Both the position numbers and the translations under genes were made by a program. A stretch of DNA of 64,000 nt, taken from NCBI GenBank assembly GCA_029556615.1, contig JAKQDD010000171.1, positions 1-64,000 of the forward strand, written 5' to 3'. Source of the DNA: Verrucomicrobiota bacterium (lineage in GTDB: Bacteria > Verrucomicrobiota > Verrucomicrobiia > Limisphaerales > J093). Every line of letters begins with the position of its first letter. Position 1 is the first letter of the stretch. The notes under the pieces were generated by a model, which searched no databases, was not told where the DNA came from, and saw only the letters and a program-made list of their open reading frames with translations. This document shows positions 44,744 to 55,400 of the stretch, one piece after another.

Positions 44744-44980
44744 TACAGACCGTTCATGGCCGCGAATCGATCCGGTAGAGCCCGCGAAAACCTTCGAGGA
44801 TGACAGAGTGACAGGTTAACAGTCCCCATTGCGGAACGTCCAGAAGAGCGGACAGGTTCCGGTGCGCACACCTCGCCGTTCGCATGTGCGGAGAAGGCCC
44901 GCCAGTAGCGGCGAGCGTTGGGTCCTATGTCAGGAGCTCTGGAATCACTTCCTCCTGCAGCAGGGGTCGGATCTGGCGGT

Positions 44981-45586
44981 TCAGGGCAACCGGACGGGCT
45001 GAACGCGGCCATCGAAGTAGAGCGCGTTTTTGCCCATCCAGATCGAACTGGCCGGGTGGAGGACGTTGGCATCGCCCAGGATGGGGGTGTCTTCGCGACC
45101 GCCGAAGAGCTTGTTGACGATCACGAGGGCTTCGTTGGTGTACATGGCGGCCCATTGGGGGGCGGAATAGGGGGCGCCGTTGAGCCAGAAATTCCATTCG
45201 TAACTCGTTCCTTCCACCGGGAAGAGCTTGTGATCCGAAGGGCAGTGGAACACCCGGTTGGTTCCCGGGCCGGGGAAGAGGGTGGTGGTGATGGGCGGCA
45301 GCGCGGGCTGCTGGCTGGGAAGGTAGCCGGCGCAGAACGGCAGTCGGTCGCGGTTGTCATCCACGTACACCATGAGGGCGATGCCGATCTGGTGCAGGTT
45401 GCTGAGGCAGGCGGCGGACTGGGCACGGGCTTTGCCACGGCCCAACGCCGGCAACAGGAGGCTGGACAGAATCCCAATGATCGCAATGACGACCAGCAGT
45501 TCGATGAGGGTGAAGGCGCGGCGGGGCAACGCCGCGAACCGGCGGCGGCCGTGGTTCGAGGATTGCCTTGCGCCATTGATGTGCAT
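44981..45586 (-). CDS. Type II secretion pseudopilin-like protein
   Basis: This is a 201-residue protein with a prepilin leader of about 24 residues and [25 protein letters not shown], then [21 protein letters not shown], and a region with [20 protein letters not shown] as in other short Verrucomicrobiota pseudopilins. It would be processed by a prepilin peptidase and assembled or held in the inner membrane. It is the last gene of a four-gene unit that starts with the GH36 gene, which may tie it to secretion of those enzymes. Confidence 0.85.
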   Translation of the reverse strand: MHINGARQSSNHGRRRFAALPRRAFTLIELLVVIAIIGILSSLLLPALGRGKARAQSAACLSNLHQIGIALMVYVDDNRDRLPFCAGYLPSQQPALPPITTTLFPGPGTNRVFHCPSDHKLFPVEGTSYEWNFWLNGAPYSAPQWAAMYTNEALVIVNKLFGGREDTPILGDANVLHPASSIWMGKNALYFDGRVQPVRLP

Positions 45587-45610
45587 CGAGAGTCGCGGGG
45601 GCGGCGCCGG

Positions 45611-46165
45611 TCACCGGGCCTGTTCCACCTCGTTGATCGTGCGCAGCAGTTGGGAGATGACCGGGGTGGTGCTGCCGCGGTACCGGACATCCTGGGCGTT
45701 GTACTGCGCGGTGGCACGGCGCAACTGGGCCTGGCCTTCCGGGGTCTGGAACAGGGCACCCAGACCGGCCCGCTCGATGGGATCGAGGCCCTCCCGATAG
45801 GCGGCAATCCAGCGCGCCATGGCGTCGATGTTGGCCTGCCGCTGCTCGTCAGGCGAATGCCGGACGATGAGCTGGAGGACCTTGATTCGTTCGGGATCGA
45901 AGAACTCGAGGAACACGCGCTGCCGGTTGGCGGGATCGCTGAGGGGACCGTAACGGCGCGTCAGGTAAGCCTCGAGCCGGGCGTCCGGGTCTTTGAGCGC
46001 GCGGGCGGGAATGCCGGCCCTGATGTCGCGGAGCAAATCCTGCGGCGTGCCCTGCGGGAAGAAGCGGAGCCATCCGAAGCCCAGCAGCAGCAGGAATATA
46101 CCGGCACCGGCGCCAGTGCAGGCCAAGGTTCGTTTGGCGCCTGGCTTCATAGGCATCCGCAGCAT
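45611..46165 (-). CDS. Hypothetical protein with one N-terminal membrane helix
   Basis: This protein has up to 184 residues; an ATG at 46150 (MKPGAK) is also possible. One transmembrane or signal helix (ACTGAGAGIFLLLLGFGWL) is followed by a helical, charged domain (RRYGPLSDPANRQRVFLEFFDPERIKVLQLIVRHSPDEQR). It begins 6 bases after the oxidoreductase stop and ends 24 bases before the pseudopilin start. No family was recognised. It appears in the same unit as a pseudopilin and may act with it. Confidence 0.65.
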   Translation of the reverse strand: MLRMPMKPGAKRTLACTGAGAGIFLLLLGFGWLRFFPQGTPQDLLRDIRAGIPARALKDPDARLEAYLTRRYGPLSDPANRQRVFLEFFDPERIKVLQLIVRHSPDEQRQANIDAMARWIAAYREGLDPIERAGLGALFQTPEGQAQLRRATAQYNAQDVRYRGSTTPVISQLLRTINEVEQAR

Positions 46166-46171
46166 GCGGGC

Positions 46172-47500
46172 TCATGCGACAAACGGGGCTCGCATCGTCC
46201 GAAAGCGGAGGCGGTTGGCCTCGGCGTCACCGACGAACTCCGCTCTGGTCAAGTCGAGGGTCAGATTGCGCTTGAGCTGTTCGCAGATGTCCGCGGCCAG
46301 GCAGATCACCATGGACCGGACCATCACTTCCGGGTTGGCCACGGGCGGCCGCCGGGATCGGACGCAATCGATGAAATCCCGGATGTGGTTCAGCGGCCGC
46401 TGGGTTCGGGCCGTGTAATCGGCCAGCACCTTACGGTATTCGCGCAGGAGCACCGGCGAGGAGACATCCGGCTCCGAATAGCCGTCTGCGGCCGCAGCCC
46501 AGCCTTCGGGGCCGTCGAACCGCTCGCCGCACGCGCCGTGCCAGTACTGGCACGGTTCCCACACCGAGCCAGCGACGCGGTAGAGGACCAGCTTCACGCC
46601 ATTCGACAGGCGGGTCACCATGGTGGCGTCCGGCCCGGCGTACTCGAACTCGATCGAGGTGACGCCGTTCATGTCCAGTCCGGCGAGGCCTTGGGCGACC
46701 GTGTGCGCGCCCCACATGGCGACGTCGGTGGCGAAATCGTAGTAGTGGTACCAGCCGCCTCCGTTGGCGTAGGCCTTGTTGTAGGGCCGCCAGGGGGAGG
46801 GCCCGAGCCAGACGTCCCAGTCCAATTCCTCCTTGGGCGGTTCCGGTTCCGCGGGCAACCAGTCGTGGCGCAGCCCGTCGCGCCAGCGGATGTCGGCATA
46901 GACGGTGTGAATCGGCCCCAGCCGGCCGGTCCGGGCCATTTCGATGGCGAACACATGATGCGGCTCGCTGAGCCGCTGGGCGCCGGTTTGGTAGACCCGG
47001 GCAAAGCGCCGGGCGGTTTCGGCCACCATCTGGCCCTGGGCCATCGTCAGGCAGGCGGGTTTCTCGCAGAAGACATCCTTGCCCGCTTGCATGGCGAGGA
47101 TGGAAGCCAGCGCGTGCCAGCGGTCGCCGGTGGCGATCAGCACCGCGTCTACATCGGTTCGCTCGGCCAGGAACTGGCGGAGATCACCGTACATGGCGCA
47201 GTCCTTGTTTCCCAGCTTGCCGTCGACCATGGCCTTGGCCGCCTCACGTCGCGCGCGGAGCACGTCGCAAACGGCGACCCATTGCACCTCCGGCAGGCTC
47301 ACCATCACGCTCAGGTCATACGAGCCGCGGCCGCCCAGGCCAATGCCGCCCATCACAATGCGTTCGCTGGGCGGTACGATGCCGTTGCGGCCCAGGACGG
47401 AAACGGGAACGAGACAGGGCAGCGCCGCAGCACCCGCCCCAAGGCCCGCCCGCGCCAGGAACTGGCGCCTCGTGAATCCGGCACGTGTCTCGTAGTACAT
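46172..47500 (-). CDS. Tat-exported Gfo/Idh/MocA-family oxidoreductase
   Basis: This is a 442-residue dehydrogenase with a twin-arginine signal (TRRQFLARAGLGAGAAALP), a Rossmann fold (MGGIGLGGRGSYDLSVM, AVCDVLRARR) and the canonical EKP motif (DVFCEKPACLT). The C-terminal part has GAQRLSEPHHVFAIEMARTG, DWDVWLGPSPWRPYN and NHIRDFIDCVRSRRPP. The ATG at 47500 (MYYETRAG) is preferred. Its first 49 codons overlap, in another frame, the readthrough tail of the GH36 gene. Operon context with GH36 suggests sugar oxidation or epimerisation. Confidence 0.9.
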   Translation of the reverse strand: MYYETRAGFTRRQFLARAGLGAGAAALPCLVPVSVLGRNGIVPPSERIVMGGIGLGGRGSYDLSVMVSLPEVQWVAVCDVLRARREAAKAMVDGKLGNKDCAMYGDLRQFLAERTDVDAVLIATGDRWHALASILAMQAGKDVFCEKPACLTMAQGQMVAETARRFARVYQTGAQRLSEPHHVFAIEMARTGRLGPIHTVYADIRWRDGLRHDWLPAEPEPPKEELDWDVWLGPSPWRPYNKAYANGGGWYHYYDFATDVAMWGAHTVAQGLAGLDMNGVTSIEFEYAGPDATMVTRLSNGVKLVLYRVAGSVWEPCQYWHGACGERFDGPEGWAAAADGYSEPDVSSPVLLREYRKVLADYTARTQRPLNHIRDFIDCVRSRRPPVANPEVMVRSMVICLAADICEQLKRNLTLDLTRAEFVGDAEANRLRFRTMRAPFVA

Positions 47501-50100
47501 ATGGCAGCTCCGCACTCATCGTACTGCACGCTCTTCCCTGCGTCACGGGAAACCGACGCGCGGAACGGCTTGCGCACGGCATCGGGCAGATAGCAGGTGC
47601 CCTCCGGTCCCCGGCAGATCGAAGTATCCCGCAGGGGCGTCTCCATCAGCCGGCGCAGTCCGGGGAGCGGATCCTGCGCGGCTGCGGGTTGCCTTGTCGC
47701 CGGCTGCGGCGAAGCCGACTCAACGCCAGCCTTGTCGCACCTGACCAGCCACCGCACGTCGCGGCTCGAGGGACTCTCGATCGTCACGCGCCATCCGGAT
47801 CCCTGCTGCGCGATGCGGGTCTTCACGCCCGCCTCCAGGGCGTCTGGCGACAGGACCACGTCCGCAGCTCTCCAGGCGGGGGGACCGGCGGGCAGGGCGA
47901 TGCGCAGTTCGTAGGGATCGCCGCCGACAACACGGCTGGTTCCGGACAGCGTCCGCGCGGCGGCGTCCCAGGTCTCTTCGATCACATCGAGGATCCCCTG
48001 CGTCACATGGCGCGACGTGCTGAGCACCTGCGGATGACCCGCGATCGGACGCACGGCCAGGACGCGACACGACGCCGGGGGCAACTCGCTGGTCAGCACG
48101 CCGCGGAAGGGAGGGATGAACGTGTTCGCCCAGAAATCGAACGCCACGTACTCCTCCGCCGCCGGCAGGCCGATGCGGTCGGCGGCGCACGCGATGGTGA
48201 CGTTGCTCTTTGCATTCCAGTTGTACAGCGCCACGATATCGCGCCGCACGCCGCGGCGGGCATCGGTCAACAGCCAGAGCCGGGCGGGATCGTTCTCGAA
48301 GAGATCGACCGGCCGCGGCCTGCAATCGTGGGCGGGCAGGGTCCGTTTGAGGATGTCGAGGCGTTCGGGGGGCAGATCGGGGATCCAGTCGCTGTTATAG
48401 AAGAGATGGCCGGCGATCGTGGTGAACGTGGCGTTCAGGCGCGCCTGGCCCAGCGGCGTCCGTGCGCGGACGGAGACGCAATCGGGATCGTTTTGCCAGA
48501 CCCGGCCATGGAGGAAATAGTTCCTCGAAGCGTGCGGCGCCCCGATGTTGCCCGCACCGGTGTCGGGCCCGACGCGCATGGCGTCCACCAGGCCGAACGA
48601 CCCGCCGAACGAGCGCATGTTCTGGGAGACGCAGCAACCGAGCAGGAACACGTCACGCCCGGCCACTTCGCGGACGAGCTTCAAGCCATCGCGGAACGCC
48701 TCGATCGGCGTCTTGCCGGGATCGTGGAGTGTCGCCTCGCCGATATGATCGTCCTGGTATTCGTTGTTCACGTACATCAAGCGCGTGGCCGTGCCGGTCC
48801 AGAGGCCATCCAATTTGAAGAAGCGATAGCCCCACTCGTGCGCGATGCGCTGCACGAGGCGGCGGAGGTGATCCCGCGCCCCGGGTTGCGTCATGTCGAG
48901 GCAGGTCCCTCCCCACGTGGTCTCGAACGGCCTGCCATCCGGGCCGGTGGCGAACCAATCCTGGTGTTCTGCGAAGAACGGATCATAGCTCGTTCCGGCA
49001 AACGGCATGAACCAGAGGCCGGGCGTCAGGCCCAGTGCCTTGAGACGGTCGGCTGCCGCCTTCATGCCCCCGGGATAGGGTCCCTTCTCAGCGTGGCTGG
49101 TGAAATTCCGCTTGGGACCGTTGGTCGAGACGCCCGCCTGCCAATGATCGTCGATTTGGACAAACCCAAAGCCGAAAGGCTTGAGTTCCTTTGCGGCCAC
49201 GGCCGCCAACTGGTCCAGGTGCAGTTCGTCACAGGCTCCGCCGTGTTTCTCCATGTACCAGGTGCAGAACCCGGAGGGTTGCGGCGGCAACCGAATGGCA
49301 TAGACCTTCGCAACAGCATCCGCATAGGCTTCAAGCCCGAGACGCGCGTCGTCGAACCACCCCAGCGCGAAGGTCTCGAGCGCCGCATCCTGGCCGGGCT
49401 CGATGCGAAGTCGCCCGTAGTCAATTTGCGCGGTCATCCGGACCGCGCCGTCCGTTGCGGAAGAGAGCACGACACCGCTGCCGCGATCCTGCGTGATCCA
49501 GCCGCCCACCGCGCCGTGGCGCGTCGCGGGATCGACACATCCCAGGTAGGCGTAGCTGCCAACGCCATTCGTTGCCGCCCCCAATCCCCCGGTGCCGAAG
49601 GCGCGCAACTCGGACGCTGGTCTTCCCAGGTCCAGCGCGGCGTCGAGCACTTTGACCCTGCTGTGAACCACTGGGGTGCTGCTGCCGTTGTGCAGGCGTG
49701 AAGAAAAGACCACGAACGGCAGGCTCGGATAGAGCGCCAGGCGATCCCGATTCCCGTCCGAGCGAACGATGTCGATCCCCTGGCCGCGGCCGAGATGCGG
49801 ATCATCGCACGCCGTGACAGTGGCCTGGCCACCACCGGCGGCAAAGGCGCCGTGCACGGCAAAGCGTCGCTGCGCCGGCTTATGGCGAAGGGCAAACGAC
49901 TCCGCGAGCGGATCGTACTCGACCGCGTAGAGGGCGTTCTCGATCCGAAGGACGTCGCGGGGAGCGGCGGGATCGGCCTGAGGGGCCATCGCCGGCCGGC
50001 TTGCTTTCGGCCCTGCCGCCAGATCCTGGGCGGCGAAGCTCACGACGGGAGCAATGGCTGCCAGGGACATTAGCAGAATCGTGAGCATGCCCGATGTCAT
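47353..50100 (-). CDS. GH36-type alpha-galactosidase with a fused GH43-like stub
   Basis: This is a secreted glycoside hydrolase (signal peptide about 1-23). The catalytic barrel shows FCTWYMEKHGG, GFGFVQIDDHWQ, the nucleophile D431 in FKLDGLW and the likely acid/base D513 in RVGPDTGAG, as in melibiase-type GH36. After the C-terminal beta domain (about residue 800) the frame runs into METPLRDTSICRGPEGTCYLPD (about 47580-47646). This resembles the N-terminus of GH43-type enzymes (usually ..RDTSICRGPDGTYYLTG..), then turns to nonsense and overlaps the oxidoreductase gene by about 150 bases. The native stop seems lost by a deletion. Confidence 0.8.
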   Translation of the reverse strand: MTSGMLTILLMSLAAIAPVVSFAAQDLAAGPKASRPAMAPQADPAAPRDVLRIENALYAVEYDPLAESFALRHKPAQRRFAVHGAFAAGGGQATVTACDDPHLGRGQGIDIVRSDGNRDRLALYPSLPFVVFSSRLHNGSSTPVVHSRVKVLDAALDLGRPASELRAFGTGGLGAATNGVGSYAYLGCVDPATRHGAVGGWITQDRGSGVVLSSATDGAVRMTAQIDYGRLRIEPGQDAALETFALGWFDDARLGLEAYADAVAKVYAIRLPPQPSGFCTWYMEKHGGACDELHLDQLAAVAAKELKPFGFGFVQIDDHWQAGVSTNGPKRNFTSHAEKGPYPGGMKAAADRLKALGLTPGLWFMPFAGTSYDPFFAEHQDWFATGPDGRPFETTWGGTCLDMTQPGARDHLRRLVQRIAHEWGYRFFKLDGLWTGTATRLMYVNNEYQDDHIGEATLHDPGKTPIEAFRDGLKLVREVAGRDVFLLGCCVSQNMRSFGGSFGLVDAMRVGPDTGAGNIGAPHASRNYFLHGRVWQNDPDCVSVRARTPLGQARLNATFTTIAGHLFYNSDWIPDLPPERLDILKRTLPAHDCRPRPVDLFENDPARLWLLTDARRGVRRDIVALYNWNAKSNVTIACAADRIGLPAAEEYVAFDFWANTFIPPFRGVLTSELPPASCRVLAVRPIAGHPQVLSTSRHVTQGILDVIEETWDAAARTLSGTSRVVGGDPYELRIALPAGPPAWRAADVVLSPDALEAGVKTRIAQQGSGWRVTIESPSSRDVRWLVRCDKAGVESASPQPATRQPAAAQDPLPGLRRLMETPLRDTSICRGPEGTCYLPDAVRKPFRASVSRDAGKSVQYDECGAAICTTRHVPDSRGASSWRGRALGRVLRRCPVSFPFPSWAATASYRPANAL

Positions 50101-50251
50101 GATGTCATCGTATCGTCTGGGTCAATGACGGTGAAAGCCATTTCGATTGGCGCCATGGAACAGCGGAGTGATACGCTTCGGAACGCAATGGACAAGGCCG
50201 CCAGTTTCCCGTCCCAGCCGGGGGACCTTCCCGGCGGGGATCGTTGATTCC

Positions 50252-51325
50252 ATGGAACCCGATTCAAGAAAGCGCGCCCAAGCGCGCGTGAACCGGATCG
50301 CCAGCTTCAAGGCGGAGCTGGCGGAGCTCGAGCGCGAGCAGGCCCTCATTCTCAGCCCGGAACAGCGGACCGGACTCGAGACGCATCTCGAGCGCCTGCT
50401 GGCCGGGTTCAGCCGGGAGTTCGGCATCGACGCCACGGAATCGGCCAGGCGCATCTCGTGGGGCATGCGGGTAGCGGCGTTGCTGGGGACGGCGGCCCTG
50501 GTGGCGGCGCTGATTTTGTTCCTGCAGCGGGTCTGGGGTCACCTGCCCACCACCGCGCACGTCACGATCCTCGCCGGGGTCCCGCTCCTTTTGTTGGCGG
50601 GGGCGCAGGCGGCGGGCCGCCGCGGCAGCGACCCGTTCTACCCGGCGCTACTGTGTCTCGCCGCGGGGGTGGCCTTCGTGACCCAGTTGAATGCGCTGGG
50701 GAGCGTCCTGAACGTGGCGCCGTCGCCCCTGGCGCTGCTCGCGTGGTCGCTTGTTGCGCTGCTGATGGCCTATGCGTACGGTCTCCGGCTGATCCTGGCG
50801 GCGGGATTGGTCTTGCTGTGCGCCACGGTGGCAGCGCTTGCGACCGCAGCCCTGGGTGAAGACTGGGCGAACCTGATGCCCCACCGGGCCGGCTTTCTGA
50901 TCCCGCCCGCCCTGGTTCTGTACCTGATCCCGGAAGCCCGGCGCGGCGAGGATCGGCACGACTTCGATTTCATCTACCGCACGGTGGGGGCTGGCACCGG
51001 GTTGACGGCGCTGTTGATCTTCTCGTTCGAGGGCCACCTCTGCTGTCATGGCCTGGCACCGCGCGTGGCCGCCGCCCTCTGCGAAATCCTCGGTCTGCTG
51101 CTGAGCGCCGCGGTGGTCTATCATGGACTGCGCCTGGTGCGGACCGGGTTGGTGAACCTGGGCGCAATCGGGTTTGTCGTGTTCCTGTACGTCCGACTGC
51201 ATGCCTGGTGGTGGGAGGCGCTGCCCAAGTACTTGTTCTTCCTGTTCCTCGGCCTGATTGCCCTCGGACTGGTGGCGGTGTTCCGGCGGCTGCGGGCCCG
51301 GCTCGGGAGAAAGGCCAGCCGATGA
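50252..51325 (+). CDS. DUF2157-like membrane protein
   Basis: This is a 357-residue inner-membrane protein. The N-terminal DUF2157-like segment (ALILSPEQRTGLETHLERLLAGFSREFG) is followed by about ten transmembrane helices with short loops. It is encoded together with a DUF4824-like protein, a pairing seen elsewhere in bacteria; the function is unknown. The ATG at 50252 follows a GGCGGGGA sequence. It is transcribed divergently from the GH36 operon. Confidence 0.8.
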   Translation: MEPDSRKRAQARVNRIASFKAELAELEREQALILSPEQRTGLETHLERLLAGFSREFGIDATESARRISWGMRVAALLGTAALVAALILFLQRVWGHLPTTAHVTILAGVPLLLLAGAQAAGRRGSDPFYPALLCLAAGVAFVTQLNALGSVLNVAPSPLALLAWSLVALLMAYAYGLRLILAAGLVLLCATVAALATAALGEDWANLMPHRAGFLIPPALVLYLIPEARRGEDRHDFDFIYRTVGAGTGLTALLIFSFEGHLCCHGLAPRVAAALCEILGLLLSAAVVYHGLRLVRTGLVNLGAIGFVVFLYVRLHAWWWEALPKYLFFLFLGLIALGLVAVFRRLRARLGRKASR

Positions 51326-52062
51326 AGCGATGCCTGCTCCTGGCCACGGCCATGGTCATCCTGGCCACGAATGCCTGGGTCCTCGTGTCGGCCCACCGCA
51401 ACCAGCGCCAGCCCGTCGGGGGCACTCTGCGACTGACGGAGCGGGAGCTCGCCCTTGCCGAGTTCCCGGCGGAGAGCACCGTGACGATCCTGCGATTGCA
51501 ATGGGACGTTCCGTCCGAATCGTCCCGCTGGAACCGGCTCGCCGTCTGGTTGAACGCCGCGAAACTGGCGGAGCTGGGCTTCGACTGCCACGTGCCGGTC
51601 GACGATCCCGACGCGCGGAGGCACTACGGATCCCTGACGCCGCGGCCGGCTTTCATCGTCCTCGAGTTCGAGGGCGACGCCTGGCGGCAAGCCCCCCCTG
51701 ATCGCAAGTCCCGAACGCGCCTTTTTGCCGTCGACGCCGGGTGCGATGCGTTGCCGCTGCGCGCGCGGTACGCGGACACGAACCGCTACGCCATGGTTCG
51801 CGGCACGGTGCGTTTGGTCTTTGAGGATCGGAACCCGGACGATGCGGTTTCCTCGCGCATGCCGCGTCTGGGAGGGTCGATCGAGACCTTGATGCCGTCC
51901 GCGATCTTCGTGCCCCAGCCGCACCGTCGCGCGCTCGCTGAATTCCGTCGGCCTGAGCCGCGCCCCCCGGAAGACAGGGGGCAACCGCCGCGCTATGCGG
52001 TCACTGTCTCCTGGGGTGCGCACTACGAACCCTGGGTGCGCGACGTGGTGCGGCTTCCGTAA
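51322..52062 (+). CDS. DUF4824-like membrane-anchored protein
   Basis: This is a 246-residue protein with an N-terminal helix (LLLATAMVILATNAWVLVSA) and an extracytoplasmic domain containing LRLTERELALAEFPAESTVTILRLQWDV and RPAFIVLEFEGDAW, matching DUF4824. The ATG overlaps the DUF2157 stop by 4 bases (ATGA), so the two are translationally coupled. Role unknown. Confidence 0.78.
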   Translation: MKRCLLLATAMVILATNAWVLVSAHRNQRQPVGGTLRLTERELALAEFPAESTVTILRLQWDVPSESSRWNRLAVWLNAAKLAELGFDCHVPVDDPDARRHYGSLTPRPAFIVLEFEGDAWRQAPPDRKSRTRLFAVDAGCDALPLRARYADTNRYAMVRGTVRLVFEDRNPDDAVSSRMPRLGGSIETLMPSAIFVPQPHRRALAEFRRPEPRPPEDRGQPPRYAVTVSWGAHYEPWVRDVVRLP

Positions 52063-52187
52063 AACCCGGCGTTGGCCAAGACCACGCCAGGGCGCGCATG
52101 GCTCCTTCCCTCGCCCCGCGACTGGGCACAGCGCGGCGAGGGAGACGGCAGTTTGCGGCCCCCCCCAGAATGCGTCGGTTCATGCGC

Positions 52188-52216
52188 TTGTAACGGCCAA
52201 GCGATTAGGCTATGCT
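52188..52216 (+). promoter_or_regulatory. Candidate sigma70 promoter for the FecR-barrel gene
   Basis: TTGTAA (52188-52193) and TATGCT (52211-52216) are 17 bases apart. This gives a transcript start near 52223 and a leader of about 186 bases. It lies in the 346-base gene-free stretch 52063-52408, which otherwise shows no feature. Confidence 0.35.
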
Positions 52217-52408
52217 GTGAGCACACCCGACACCCCAGTCCCGGTTGTTCCGCCTTGCGTTGCGGGGTGCAGTCCGTCGGTGAAGCAACCGAGGTCTCGA
52301 GGGGTTGCGGCAACCATGACGTGCGCGAGCAGGGTTGACGGTTGGACTCACTCCTCCCAAGGGCAGTGGCGGCATGTCCCCGGGGGTCCCCTGCTCCGTC
52401 GCGTCAGG

Positions 52409-55400
52409 ATGCTGAGCTCTGTCGTGACCGTTCTCCTGACGAGCGCATCACTCCTGCAGGCTGCGCAGGTGCTGCGCGGCACCGAGTTTGTCCTGCTCCA
52501 TGTCCAGGGCGATGTCGACGTGGCGGCGCCCGGCGTCGACGACTGGTCTCCGGCAACCGCGGGGGTCCTGCTGGGCGTCGGCCACCGCCTCCGGACCGGC
52601 CCCGAGAGCCGGGCTGCGCTGCGCTCTGCCGCGACGGCGACAGTGGTCCAGGTGGGTGCGGAGACCAGCGTCGAATTCCAGCCGAAACCGGCCGACCGAC
52701 CGGGCTTGGTCTGGCGGTTTCTTCGAGGCTTCGGCTACTTCTTCAACCGGGACCGCGCCCTGGATGAGGTCATTGACAGCGACTACGCGGCTGCGGGCCC
52801 GCGGAGCACGGAGTTCCACGTTCGCGTCGGCCCCGAGGGGCTGGCAGTCTTCGTATTCGACGGAGAAGTCGACGTATCGAATGCTCGGGGACGAACCGCA
52901 CTGGGCTCCGGGGAGACGGCGGTTGTTGAACCCGGGGCTGCGCCCCGCCCGGGCGGGCGCGTCGAGGCGGTCCATGTGATCCAGTGGTGCCTCCGCTACC
53001 CCGCGGTGCTGCGGTTGGAGGATCTCGATTGGCCCGACGATGCCGCAGTGGTCCTGGCAACCTCATGGTCGGCCTACCGGCTCGGGGATCCGCTGACGGC
53101 GTTGTCCCAGTACCCGCGGGGTCGGGTGTCGGAATCCGAAGCCGAGCGGGTCTATCGCGCCGGACTGGCACTGGGCGTCGGCGACGTTGAGGCCGCCGAG
53201 CGTTGGCTGGCGGCGGTGTCAGCACGATCCGAAGCAGCTGAAGCGATCCGACACACCGTGGCCGCCGTCAAGTTCCTGGGGCGCGCAGGCTCGAAGCCCT
53301 CCGAAACCGCCACGGGGTGGATGGCGCAGTCCTACGTTCTCCAATCGCTGGCGGGAATGCGGACCGCGGAACTCGCGAAAGCGCTGGACGCAGCGCGCCA
53401 AGCGACGGTGCTGGCGCCGGACTGGGGCGCGGCCTGGGTGCGCCTTGCGGAACTCGAGTTCAGCCATGGCAACCTCGCCGCCGCCCGGGCAAGCCTCGAT
53501 CGGGGGATGGCGCTGGCCCCTCTCCATCCCGTGGGATGGGCGCTGACGGGGTTCATCGCCGCCGGTCAGGGGCGGATTGAGGAAGCGATCAGTGCCTTCG
53601 ATCACGCCATCACTCGGGACGGCGCGCTGGCCGACGCGTGGCTTGGGCGCGGCTTGTGCCGGACCCGAAAGGGCGACCGCGAGGGCGGTCGCACCGACCT
53701 GCTCGTCGCCGCCGCGCTCGAACCGCAGCGTTCCGTCCTGCGCAGTTACCTGGGCAAAGCTTTCGCCGACGCCGGGCAAGCCGAATCCGCGCGCCGCGAA
53801 TTCCACCTCGCCCGCGCCTTGGACGCCGGGGATCCCACCTCCTACCTCTACTCCGCCCTGCAGCAGCACGCCGAGAACCGGGTCAACGACGCAATCCGCG
53901 ACCTCGAGAGGTCCCGGGCCTTGAACGACCGGCGCGGGCTCTACCGCTCCGCACTTCTCCTGGACCAGGATCGGGCGGTGCGGAGCGCGAATCTGGCCCG
54001 CCTGTACCAGGATGCAGGCATGACGGAGCAGGGGTTGCGCGAGGCGGGCCGCGCGATGGCGGCGGACTACGCCAACTACTCGGCGCACCTGTTTCTTGCC
54101 AACGCGTATGACGTCCTCCGGGATCCAGGCAGGGTCGATCTCCGCTACGAGACGCCGGCCGTGGCGGAATACACCATTGCCAACCTCCTGGCTCCCGCGG
54201 GAGCTGGCGCCCTTTCGAGCGCCGTCTCGCAAGGCGAGTACTCCCGCCTCTTCGAGAGTGACCACCTGGCGCTTGCATCGACCACCACCTACACCAGCCG
54301 GGGCGATTGGGCCGAGACCGGTGCCCAGTATGGCACCATGGACACCGTGAGCTATGCGCTCGAGGGGATCTACGCCAGCCAGCGGGGGTATGCGCCAAAC
54401 CAGGACTTCGTCGAACGCCAGATGGGTGTTCAGTTCCGCCAGCAAATCAGCTCCGCCGATGCCGTGTTCGTCCGGCTCTCGGACTACCACGCGGAGGGCG
54501 GCGACATCAGGAGTCGCTACGATCCGTCCCAGGCGGCAGCCGGCTACCGCACGCGCGAGGATCAGGACCCCGGTCTCCTGGTGGGCTACCATCGTCAGTG
54601 GACGCCCGGAGCGCACACGCTGGTCATCGCGGGCCGGACGAAGGCCGACTATCAGGTGACGGACCCGCATCATCCGTCGCTCTTTGTGCTCCAGGAACCC
54701 GGGATCCCGCCGGCGTTCGTCGAACCGGTCGAGACGACTCTGGACTACGGGAGCGAGATCGCGGTGACCACGCTGGAAGCCCAGCAACTGTGGCAGACGG
54801 CGGCCCGGCACGCGGTCGTTGGAGTCCGCTATCAGAACGGGTCCATCGAAGCCTCGAATGCCATGCAGTACGGCGCCGTCCTCGGAGACAGCGCCCCCTA
54901 CTTCCCGAACGACGGCGTGGCGGCGGCAACGGAGGTTGGCGGCGACCTGGAACGATTCAGCGCGTACGCCTACCTGCAGTTCACGGTGCTGCCCCGCCTT
55001 CAGGGCGTCGCTGGCGTGACCTACGATTCCCTGCGGTACCCTCGGAACTTCCGCGCTCCGCCCATCACGCCCGGGGAGGAGACCCGGGACCTGGTCTCAC
55101 CGAAGGCGGGTTTGCTCTGGAATCCGCTCCCGTGCACCTGGCTGCAGGCGGCCGGCTTTCAGTCGCTGAGCGGCGCCAGCCTGGACCAGAGCGTGCGCAT
55201 CGAACCGACGCACGTGGCGGGGTTTCCCCAGGCGTTCCGCGGGTACATTCCGGAGTCCGTCGCGGGAGCGAGCGCCGGTGCGGAAATCGAAGGCGTGGGG
55301 GTATTGTGGGAGCAGAAGCTCGGCGCCGGCACGTATGTGGGGGTATCGGCCCAGTGGGGTTGGTCCGAGGCGGACCGGGCGATCGGGGTATTCCAGTACG

